Assembly (NCBI GenBank): GCA_037039685.1 | Contig: JAWNGF010000011.1 | Coordinates: forward strand, 496,001 to 560,000 | DNA: 64,000 bases | Reading direction: 5' to 3' | Source of the DNA: Ceratobasidium sp. AG-K | Taxonomy: Eukaryota; Basidiomycota; Agaricomycetes; Cantharellales; Ceratobasidiaceae | Shown here: positions 1-9,900 of the stretch, in pieces | How positions within the stretch are numbered: position 1 is the stretch's first letter | Layout of the letters: each line of letters begins with the position of its first letter | Notes under the pieces: generated by a model | Database searches by the model: none | Seen by the model: the letters and a program-made list of their open reading frames with translations, nothing else | What the model was told of the DNA's origin: nothing | Position numbers and translations under genes: made by a program

Positions 1-182
1 CCCTTGGCCGAGTGGGGTATCCGGAGATTTTACGCGCGGCTGGGCATCCTTATGTCTCCTCGTCTCCCATTAAGCTCAAATCGAGATCGGAAACCCCCGT
101 TGAGCTGACCGTTAGTGAGATCAAGCGGTACGTGAAGATGTTTGCCGAGGCGGCGCGGCGAGCAGTTCACGAGGCTGGGTTC
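1..182 (+). pseudogene. Old Yellow Enzyme (NADH:flavin oxidoreductase), 5' portion, cut by a transposon
   Basis: The open frame from position 3 matches the middle of an FMN-dependent Old Yellow Enzyme: a G-Y-P-E-I-L-R stretch, then GHPYVSSSPIKL, then LTVSEIKRYV and the helix AARRAVHEAGF. In this family that helix leads into the DGVE-H substrate/flavin loop. Here the frame breaks straight after GAG GCT GGG TTC (182), where the inverted repeat of a DNA transposon begins. The missing continuation, FDGVELHAC-N-G, resumes at 15252. The true N-terminus lies off the left edge. Family members reduce alpha,beta-unsaturated carbonyls with NAD(P)H. The copy must be non-functional while the insertion is present. 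The family match is clear; the substrate is unknown. Confidence 0.85.
179..182. repeat. Target-site duplication GTTC, left copy
   Basis: GTTC lies immediately left of the terminal repeat ATCAGCAAAAAA. The same four bases lie immediately right of its inverted copy at 15252-15255. With one copy removed the codons read GGG TTC GAC, exactly the expected OYE sequence. Confidence 0.85.
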
Positions 183-220
183 ATCAGCAAAAAACGCCCA
201 GCGAATTCAGGTTCCCCTGA
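183..220 (+). repeat. Plavaka left terminal inverted repeat
   Basis: It starts with ATCAGCAAAAAA, a perfect 12-bp match to the inverted right end. It then continues imperfectly with CAGCGAATTCAG and a GACTAATTTTCC motif that resembles the right-end CACTAATTTGACC. Confidence 0.8.
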
Positions 221-1080
221 CTAATTTTCCTGAAACAAGTGCCATATTCTCCAAATGGGACTAAATCAGGGGTCTTTAAGGCGGAGAGGTTGAAATTTGT
301 TGGTTCGAGCGCCAGCCCGTCGAACGCGTATGAAGTTAGCTTGATTTATTCTTCCTTAGGCTAGTTGAGCCCCATGGGTCAGTTAGTGGCGACCGACAAG
401 GTCCAATTAGTTACATTTAGTAGGCCTGGTGGTCTACAGGTGCATGTATGGTATTTACATTCAACGAATAGAAGTTAGCATAATCGAACGGAGCTCGTGA
501 GGACGAGCGTCAAAGCCAAAGATTGTGATAAAATGTACGTCTCGGTACGCAAGTAGTGAAATTTAGGATACGGACGCCACGCTAGGAGCCCAAGCTAGAG
601 TGCGAATAATGGGGGTGGGTCAGGAGCTGGTTGGCATCGCGAAACGACTGACTCCGTTGGTAGGCCCCGTATGTCTCTCCGGAATGCGCCCCCCTCCCTT
701 TGGCCTTTATTCAGCGCGGGACGGCCGTCCAGAAGCAATCCCTGCGTCCGTGTGCCATGACTCGAGTCAGGCCCGGGAGTACACGCACGAGGCGGAGTTG
801 ACAATGGAAGATCTTTCACGCTCGGCTTGGCCAAGGCAAAGAGAATGTGGCACTAAGGGATAATTTCGCAGCTGGTTTTTCGCTTGAGGCCCTTGTATAC
901 TTCCTCAGCGGCTGGGCTTGCCAGATCGTCCTATGTCTTGGGACCTCGCCTGCAATGTCACCGCACATAGAACACTAAGGCGCGTATATTATTATACGGA
1001 AGCGACTCGAACGAGTGCAGGTATCGCTCATGTGGGGCGGGGACGGGAGGGGTACAGCACTCGAAGAGGAAGAGGATGTG
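221..1080. other. Left part of the Plavaka element, no confident gene
   Basis: Scattered ACTAA/TTAGT motifs occur between about 210 and 420, like those near the right end, and are probably subterminal repeats. Between about 600 and 860 the composition is GC-richer and short open frames exist on both strands, but none has a recognisable domain or coherent splice structure. No gene is called. Confidence 0.4.
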
Positions 1081-1089
1081 GGAAAGGGG

Positions 1090-1935
1090 CCAAATGAGAC
1101 GCAACTCACGTCGGGGTGACAATGCGTCAAGGTAGCGCGAAGATGCATCTTGCCTGTCTTGGTTGGTGAATGTTGCGGGCTGAGTAGGAACATTTCAATC
1201 TGGGTAGACTGAAGCTCCTCGAAAGAGTGCGAGGGCATTGACAAAGACCGGGGGATATCGTAAGGCGTGAACTGCACTTACCTGTTGTCCATTGACGATG
1301 ACACAGTTGAGGAGGTCTTGCCATCCGCGCTCGCATTGGCGGCGATGACGGCCTGCTCCTCGTTCTTTTGGCGCTCTTCCTCTTTTCGGCGGCGCTCCTT
1401 GTCCAGGTGCTTGCGTTCCTCCTCGGATATTTTGGGGACGGCTGCGGCCTTGCGTCCTTTGCGGACCGCACGGACAGCCTGGAACTCACGGTACCTGACC
1501 CCTTCCAAGTGTCCATTTTGTTTGTGGATTTCCTCGGTGCGGCGGAAGACAGTAATGTTCTCCTGGGGTGCTGGGCGGTAGCGGCACGAAAATGAAAGAG
1601 TGCACTGAGGAGGGGGAGGATGGTGCTCTTCGTCTACGCCGCGGCGTTCTCATTCGAGTGCCTTCGGTCGGCAAGCTCGTGCAATGGGAGCGTCACTCGG
1701 GCGAGGCGTTGGGCACATGGAGGAGGGGGTCGGGGCCTAGGTTGGGTAGCGCCTTGAGATCCGCGCCTTCGACGATCGACAAGTTGACGAGGGCGAGGGC
1801 TGTGTCAGATTAGTCGGGAATCGGTGGCAGTGCGAACCGCTCGAGACGGGTAGCCCACACAAGCTCCTTTGGCCACCTATTACAAGGCCTTTAGTTGCCT
1901 GTGGACCGTAAGTTTACTCACTGAAAGAGCTTGGC
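1090..1935 (-). other. Exon-like blocks of an unidentified gene inside the Plavaka element
   Basis: On the minus strand several blocks look like spliced coding exons. The clearest (about 1584 to 1270) follows an acceptor, encodes about 100 residues starting near PQENITVFRRTEEIH and ends in a charged KERRRKEEERQKNEEQ helix, then meets a GTAAGT donor. A short block with a GTGAGT donor lies at about 1190-1110. Further blocks, including one with RFEVDDDTAKLFQ next to a GTGAGT donor, lie between about 1985 and 1700. The phases of the outer blocks do not join cleanly, so they may not form one intact gene. I do not recognise the protein. It may be a host gene fragment captured by the transposon, or a cargo gene whose exons I have not resolved. 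Confidence 0.4.
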
Positions 1936-2512
1936 AGTGTCGTCATCAACTTCAAACCGAATAATGCCCCTCAACCACAAGTGCGTTAGTCACTCTGGTA
2001 CCGTTGGTCGACCGGAACACGTCTTTACTGCCGCACGATGCGGCGTGGTTGCTTGAATAAACTGGTATGTATTTCGGTTGACCTGCAATAGAGGCAATGT
2101 GGGTTATAAATACCGAATACAAAAACGCGAGACCGCACTTACCATGACCAAGTGAACAAACACATTCAGCCAGTTGGGACGTTAGGCTTTCTTACCCGGG
2201 ACCTAGTAATATCGTATTGGTGAGCAAGGATAGGGAAACTCCTAAACCAATCTCTTACCTATCGTAAGTTGCACAATTAGGAGGGTGGTCGTCTGTGGTG
2301 TCGATCCTGTAGTAGTCACCTGACTACTATAGTGGCTCTGAACAATTGCACTCCGGCTACCCGCGTGTATACACACAGCCCATGGGATGAGCGGAGAACA
2401 AGCCTAATCTTGTGAAACATTACCGCGTGCAGATGAAAATAATAATAATAATAATAGGGAGACAATGCAGCAATACAGCGGATAGAAATACAGAAACACG
2501 ATCAAAGGCGAC
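1936..2512. other. Plavaka internal region downstream of the transposase
   Basis: No gene is recognised. A short AAT microsatellite lies at 2437-2456. The transposase stop is at its right edge, so this should include the transposase 3' untranslated region and terminator. Confidence 0.5.
2437..2456. repeat. (AAT)n microsatellite
   Basis: About six consecutive AAT units lie just beyond the transposase 3' end. Confidence 0.9.
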
Positions 2513-5500
2513 CTAACATTGAAAGAATATATGCGAATGCATGTCAAGGTAGTTGTTAATGTAGAACGAGTCAAAAATATCGAGAGCGGGGCGAGCTGCA
2601 CTGTAAAATGGATGTTTGTTCCGACCAAAGTCAGGGATGAGGTGGCAGGTGCGTCGCACGTCGGATAGGTAAAACACTTTTTCAATTGGGTGGTTTTGAT
2701 AAACTGCGGGATATCGGTCGCGTCGAGCCCGATACATCCCATTGAGTTGTGTGGGCGAGCCTGATGGGTCAAATGTGTAGACACAAACAAGTGGTTCGTG
2801 AATCCTGTAGTGCTTTGGCAGAGTGAAAATCATGCGGACTTGGCCGACAATAAAGTCTATGTATTAAGGAACCCCATCGTTGAGAATCAAAAAGCTGACA
2901 CCTCGACGCAGAGGTCATTAAAACGACCAAAGACTCACCATGAATGCCGTATGAAAGCTCCTCCGATCGAGTGCCGGGCTTTTGGATCAGGACCGTATCG
3001 AACCTGCTACCTTGTTCAAACGATAGTCGGGATGTCGGTGTGTGGGGGGAAGCGTGGATAATGTCGGTAAATCCGCCTCCGAGGGTCAAGTGGTCCCCGA
3101 GAAATTGGGTGGCCTTCGGGTAGACGAGGATCGGATCATTTGGGGCCAGTTGAATGCCCGGGTGCTCTTCCCTCTCCAAGAACTCTCCAATCGCCCAGTC
3201 AAACCAGCGAATACCGAAGATCTCATGGACGCGATCTTGTGTGACAGGTCGGAAAGGGCTTTTCATTGCAATATGCCAGCCCGGAACTCTATTCATGCAC
3301 AAATTAGCCTGGGCACCAACGCGAGCAAAAGTCGTGAAACGTACTTCTTTGCAGCCAATGCCTCATCTTTGGCCTTTTCAGCGGCAGCATATTCCGGAAT
3401 CGCCCACTTCAGATATGCGTCGAATTTGAACACTTGCTCACGACGCTCGAGATACTGAACCATCTGAACAATGAAGTCGTTTCGGTTTGTTGCCCTGTAC
3501 GCGCGCTTGGCAAAATTGATATGGAGGCGCTCCGGGCCTTCAGTGTTATATCCATCAAGAGCTCCGAGTTCGCGGATGGCTGTCGCGTAATGCATCATTG
3601 AATGCAGTTTGTTGATGTTGAAGTGTTGACGAACACCGAGAGTCTTGAAAATCTCCTTCGCATCGTGAAACCGCTGAAGTGCACGCTCAAGCCAGACTAT
3701 TGTAGTTTCCGTATGAGTCGGGAGCTGTGCATAATAAATGAAGTCGAGTAAAGCGTGGAGGGCTGGCATGACATTGTTGGGGACCAGGCCTGTCATCACA
3801 CCAAGAAATACCTTTTCCATTTCACGGTGTTCCTTTCCTGTGGTCTGAGCAAGGTCGGAAATGTTTTTATTGAAATGTCGAAGGGTTGAGTGCTCTGGCA
3901 TTGCCTTGTAGCGGTCGTTGAACTCGGTAACGTCAACATTTGCAAGCTCGAGACACCATTTCATGACGTGATCCTTGAAGACCCCCTTGTGGAGCTGGTG
4001 CAAGAGGTCAGGCGTAAGCGCGCAATAAATATTGCAGTGGGGGAGGTCGGCCCAGAATGGCTTCCCAAATGGTCGGAGGCCATTATCTTCGTAGTACTTG
4101 GTGGTGCGATCCTTCGACCTTGCGATGAGCGCGTTCGCACTATCCACATGATCTCGATCTGGGAATGTACCATACTCTCCCCGGTTCTTCTCCTTGACGG
4201 TACACCGATAACATAGATTCCTCTTGCAACATGCGACCTGGGTTTGTTCGGGATTGTCAGCTATGTAAGCGGCTAAGATCGGGAAGCATCTCCGAATCTT
4301 CCCATCACCACACGCCATGTCAACACCGTCTTGACCAGCCTTGACAAGCGGTTTTAACATCTCCGTCATGCACTGGTGGAAAAGTCGCTCTTTCTTTAAG
4401 GCGGATTTCAGCGGATAGCATGGCTTTATGCACTACCTAATCCCAACTTACCTGGTGAGTCTTTCCCGTTTTCGTGAAGCATTCAAGCTTCTCCGCTGGC
4501 AGGTACCCCAGCAACAAAGTCCCATATGAACTTGGCTTACGACGGATCGCCTTCGGGATGTTACCAAGAGTGATGTACACGGGGTATGCTTGTTTTCCGC
4601 CGCCGAAGTTTGTCAGTTGTGTCGCATCCGATGCAAGGATTATTGGGAGGATAGTTGCACCCGGAGGCAGCTTGCCCGAGGCCTGGGAAATTGTGTAAGC
4701 TTTTACCCTGTAATTGTACTAATATCACTGACCAGGAGGTTTCGCCACCAATCAGCAGTCCACATCTCGTCATATCTCCGCTCGGTTTGCTCGGCGTCTG
4801 CCCATTCCTCGCGTGGCGCAAATACCAACTTATCCCCATAGATGTGGTTCTCGAGCAGCTCCTGGATAACACCTAGGACATCTCTGTGCCAGAGCTCTAC
4901 GGTTTCGGTCAAAGGTTTGCCATCTGGTCCTTTCTTATCACCGACAATTTTGACTGCTTTAACATCCCACTTTGGACCAGTGGTTGGCAGCTGGTTGAGG
5001 AGCGTATTCAAAGTATAGTTGCTCCCAAATGACAGGCATGCTCGGTTTGCGATCTAACTTTTGGTGAGCTCCAAAGTTATGAAGTGCATATATACTTACA
5101 ATTGGTAACTTCAGAAGCATCTCCCGACTCCCTTGGCTAATATCATGCTCAATCATCCACTTCACAAACTCAAACTCCAACCAGTCCGCAAATGGATGAG
5201 CCGGTGTAAGGCCGGCATTGAGCTTCTCGTTGTGTAAGCGGTGAAGTTGCGGCAAGCACTTGCCGATTGGAGCACCCCACTGGGGGCCAGGCTCGGGTAA
5301 GTTGGGAGTGTTCATATCGTTGAGGCGCTGGTTGCTCAAATTTTCGGACGACATGTCGATGCTACCAGATGTATCTATGGAACGATCTCCGACTGGTATG
5401 TGCATGGGAGCCAGTTGCGAGTGATGCTTGAGCAATTGCGATTCTATGTTGACCAAGGAAGTCAGGTTTGCGCATAAGGTGGCAGATTTTTGTACTTACC

Positions 5501-6519
5501 GTTTGCCGAATCTAAATCAATCATGGAAGGCTCAATAAATGTGTTAGGCGGTGTTGTCGTGCCATCACTACTGGCTGGCGAAGCGTGGAGAAAGGAGTAA
5601 TCTCCTGTGGGCTCCAAAATGTCTTCTCCTGGTGAGAACGGCTCACTCATGTCCCGAATTGACATATCGGCCAGGTTCAGACTCAATTCGGCAAGAGAAT
5701 CGGCCATACTGGAGTCCAGGGCACCAATGTCTATGCTTGACTGGGTAAGTTCTCCATCTTCAACAACGGGCTCAAAGACTAATGGATTATTTACTACTCC
5801 CTCCATGTCGTCAATCAAATTGGTGTCGGGTGGACATTCGGAGGTGTCGGAGTTGGAATCGCCATTGCCAAACACTCGCCCAATATCACTGTCACTCGCA
5901 ACCGAGTCTGAATCCGAGTCATTGAGTAGGTTTTCTTCATCCTTGTCTAATAGCGACTTAATACTAGTTTCCAAATTTGTTAAATGAATTTGAACTGAAT
6001 TACCCCCAGTAACGTACAATTTGCCCAGAATACCATCAACTTCTGCCACATCGGGGGGTGCAGTTGAGACTGAAGGGACTGGGTCATTGACGGGTAGGTC
6101 AACAACTGTAGGGCCTTGTCTGACACTACAGGGGAGGCCAAGAACGGTTTCAAGGCCACGCTCCTCGATTAGTTTCAGAACTCTGAGCATTTAAAAGGTG
6201 AGCTCTCTTTTGCGGCCATGAAGACATTTACTCACATTTCCTTGATCTGGAGGTACTGTGCCTCACGACGCTGTCGCTGCCGCTCTTTCTTTGCACGTTT
6301 CTTTGCCGCCAATGCTGCATCATTCCAGGAATTGGGATTCGGTTGGGATTCGGGTGGAGGATTGGAAGTTGTCCTTGGTGGATGCGGCAAACTGGCTACC
6401 CAATGACCAAGCTGTCGCTGATGGCTCTTTCGAGCCTGAGGGTCAGCAAAAACTCGGGAGCATACTGGACATTCAACGCGGTTTTGAAAAGGTACGTTGT
6501 TGCCTCTCCGTCGAGGCAT
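2513..6519 (-). CDS. Plavaka transposase
   Basis: This multi-exon gene reads from ATG at 6519 to a stop at 2513. Exon 1 gives MPRRRGNN, a C2H2-like C-P-V-C...H...H finger and a basic helix. Exon 2 is acidic and disordered. The next exons give the family N-terminal helical region and [18 protein letters not shown], then [20 protein letters not shown]. The large exon (about 4369-3340) has the [22 protein letters not shown] core, a C-YRC zinc-binding pair and [14 protein letters not shown]. The last exons end with [19 protein letters not shown]. Every junction inspected keeps frame, for example GTGAGT at 6236, GTAAGT at 5500 and GTACGT at 3343. I therefore read it as intact, with about 1,100 or more residues. 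It should cut and paste elements bearing the terminal repeats seen at 183 and 15251. Its promoter region is now separated from the partner gene by Copia. Confidence 0.88.
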
Positions 6520-6595
6520 TGGTTCTTGCAGTGGTAGTCGACAACCTGCCCGCTCACCCGAGAGTACGTATTTCTATGCTAGTGTGCGTGTACCT

Positions 6596-6866
6596 TGTTA
6601 GAATTCAACTGACATAGATGTATGTATGTACATTGTGGCTGTTGTACTTGTTTACCTGGACCCTGAGTCCATTTCTAGGGCGCTTTGCCCATTTCCTTTT
6701 TCCTCAGTCTCTTTCATTATAGACTGAGGTAAATTTTCTTTTCTCTCTATTCTATCTACATATGTACTGATTTCTTCATGTATCAGTGTCGCATTTTTAG
6801 GTAGATACTCATTTCAATATCAGTCTCTTTCATTATAGACTGAGTGTCGCATTTTTAGCTCCAACA
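6596..6866 (+). repeat. Copia 5' LTR
   Basis: 271 bp, TGTTAG...CCAACA. It contains two copies of a hairpin with arms CAGTCT/AGACTG around a CTTTCATTAT loop (6703-6728 and 6821-6842). It also has two copies of GTGTCGCATTTTTAG (about 6786-6800 and 6845-6859). These paired motifs are the best candidates for promoter, packaging or termination signals. Confidence 0.95.
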
Positions 6867-6880
6867 GGTTATGAGCCCTG
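6867..6880 (+). promoter_or_regulatory. Primer-binding site matching the initiator-tRNA-Met anticodon arm
   Basis: GGTTATGAGCCCTG follows the 5' LTR with no gap. Its reverse complement CAGGGCTCATAACC is the anticodon stem-loop of eukaryotic initiator tRNA-Met as I recall the yeast sequence, not the tRNA 3' end. This is the half-tRNA priming arrangement known for Drosophila copia and yeast Ty5. Confidence 0.75.
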
Positions 6881-6900
6881 TCGCCTATTAGCAACATTCT

Positions 6901-9900
6901 ATGAGCAGCACCAGCCAGCAAGAGCAATCTGATTCAGAAGATCTTAGCCAAGACACCATGTCAACAAATCCCGACCCGTACATGAGCCGGCGTCGTTTTG
7001 AAATCGAAAATCTCAAAGAGGATGGATCAAATTACATGGGCTGGAAGACTCGGACAATGCAAGTCTTGCGAATGCAAGGGCTCGATGGAGTCGTCACTGG
7101 CACGGACAAGGAGCCAGATGCCTCAGGCTCGAAGCCGACAGATGTCACGAGCTGGAAGGCCCGAGACCAAGAGGCCCTTACCCAAATCATGATGAGTATC
7201 ACGGACGGCGCGCTGAAGCTTATCAGTCATCACACGTCTTCCAAACCCGCCTGGGATGCTCTTCAAGCACGATGGGAAGGTGCCGGGGTCCAGAGTCTAG
7301 TCTTCCTTGTCGAAAAACTTTTTTCCGACAAGGCATCCGACGACGAGCCTATGGCCGATTTTATTGCCAAACAACGGGCAATTGCTACAAACATCCATAA
7401 CCTAGGTCTTGCACTACCCGAAGCACTCCTAGCACTCATTCTCCTCCATACACTTCCTCCATCTTACGACACCCTTCGTACCGTGGTTGCTGGTAGCACC
7501 ACTCTCGAGAAGTTGACCTTCGACGCGGTTGCCGGGCAGGTCCTCAACGAGGAGCAACGGCTCAACTCGGGCTCCGGTCTACACGCGCTCTATAGCAAGA
7601 AGGCTCCCTCGAAAGGGAAGAACTCGAGGCCAAAGTCTAACCGGCCAGCCTGCAAAAATTGCGGCAAGGGCGGGCATACAAAGGACCAATGCTGGGCAAA
7701 AGGGGGTGATAAAGAGGGTCAGGGGCCAAAGGGAAAGAAAACGGAGTCAAAAAACTCACCGGGAACCAACAATCCTCCATCCGCATCCAACTCCACTCCC
7801 CAAGCTCGTATCGCACACGTCGAAGCTCGATCTGACTCGAACTCGTGGGTTCACAATGGCATCGGCAACATCCACGCTTTTATGGCACGCACGGCTCGCA
7901 GCACAACAGGCTTGAACAACTGGGTCACTGACTCGGGCGCGTCAGAACATATGACACCGAATCAAGCGAATTTTGAAACTTACCGTGCATTCGAACCCCC
8001 GATTTCCGTCAAGACCGCCGATAACTCTCTCATCGAGGTCCTAGGGACCGGTCGCGTCCGCATCGAGCTCCGCGAGGGCCACCAAGCCACACTCTCCAAC
8101 ACCCTTCACGTTCCCGCACTCGGCTGCAACCTCCTGTCCGTTACCGCGCTCCAAAAGGCCGGTAAACGTGTTGTATTTGGCGATCTGGGGGTGTGTCGTA
8201 TTGAGTCGAGGGATGGGGAAATGATTGGCGAGGCCAAGTTGAGGCACGGCCTTTATATCCTACAAGGCCGGACCATCATTCCAAATCCCCGCGCGCTACT
8301 CTCCTACGTTGCTGAGTCAGAATCCGATGAGGAGGAGGAGGCTGAATCCGAGCAGATGATGGCACTTACCGCCAGCGCCGTTGCACGAGCCGACTTATCC
8401 ACCTGGCACCGCCGTCTTGGTCATACGAACACCGAATATATCTTGTCTATGAACCGTGATGAGCGTGTAGAAGGGATGGAAATCATTGGTTCACATACCA
8501 AGCTGAAAACCCCGTGCGAGCCGTGCCTTCGAGGCAAGCAAACCCGCGCCGCATTCCCAAAAACCTCGACCGAACGCAATCGAAAGCCACTCGAACTCAT
8601 TGTATCCGACGTGCACGGCAAAATGGCTGTGGCTACGCATAACGGGCGTGAGTATTTCGCCCCATTTATCGATGCCAAGACCCGATACCTTTGGGTGGCG
8701 GTTATCACTCGAAAGAGCGATGTGCGCGAACATTTCCGCGCGATTCGAGCCCGTGCCGAGCTACAAACCGGCTACAAGGTCCAAATTTTGCGGACTGACG
8801 GGGGTGGCGAGTACATGTCGAACGAGTTCGAGGCCGAGCTGAAAACCGCCGGGATTGAACACCAAGTGACCGAGGCGGATTCGTCTGCGAGTAACGGGAT
8901 CGCCGAGCGAGCGATTCGCTACCTAAACGATATGGAGCGCACGATGCGCGACGAGGCCGAGCTCCCGCCGCAATTCTGGGGGTATGCCGTACTCCACGCG
9001 GCCGAAATCTGGAATTCGACACCGAAAAAGGCACTCGACGGCATGACACCGCACGAGGCGCTTTTTGGCACGAAACCAAACATTGCACGCCTACGCGTAT
9101 TCGGCTGCAAGGCTTTCGCGCGAATCCCTGATAAGGAACGTCAAAAACTCGGCTCACGATCGCTCGAATGCACTTACCTCGGCGTGGCTCCAGGCCGTAA
9201 GGCCCATCTCCTGGTCGATCGAAAAGCGCGCCGCTTTTTCACCTCCCGAGACGTCGTCTTCGATGAGGGGGGTAAATCGCGCCAGCGCGTCGTCATCGAA
9301 GACGCGGACAAGCCTGAAGATGAGGAAATCGTTAGTAGCGAGCCAAACGAGCCGAAAACCGAGAAAACGAACGTACCTGCGCCTCCCAAGGCTGCCACAC
9401 GTCCCGCTGAAGCCGAGGCGATCGAGTCGATCGAGCCCGAGCCTACAGAGCCCGCAGGGCGTCCCAAACGCAACACGCGTCCGCCTACACGCGACGACGA
9501 CCCCCGCTATGCCGTTTCCTCGTACCAACCGGGGACATTCGACCGCTCGAAGCTCCCTGGAGCGAAATCCAAGGTCAGCGCGAAAGGACGGAAGCGAGGG
9601 GGCGACGAGGACGTACCCGATGACGATGCACCCGATCTGCTACACGCGAAGGTCGCGAACCTATTTGTCGACCCGAATTCGTACAACGAGGCGATGAGAC
9701 GCGAAGACGCGCCCGCATGGCTCGAGGCGATGGCCAAGGAAATCGGCATGATCGAGAAAATGCGCACTTGGCGCTTGGTTCCTCGACCAGCCGGGGCGAA
9801 CGTGATTCGCGGACGTTGGGTGTACAAGATAAAACGGGATGCGGACGGGGCAATCGAATCGCACAAGGCCCGCTTCGTCGGCAAGGGATTCGGTCAGATG

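Noticed and set aside
195..224. Continuation of the OYE fragment past 182
   Set aside because: Residues after AGF do not fit the family; the sequence is the transposon terminal repeat read in frame.
300..330. GGTTCGAG motif resembling a tRNA B box
   Set aside because: No matching A box or cloverleaf can be drawn around it.
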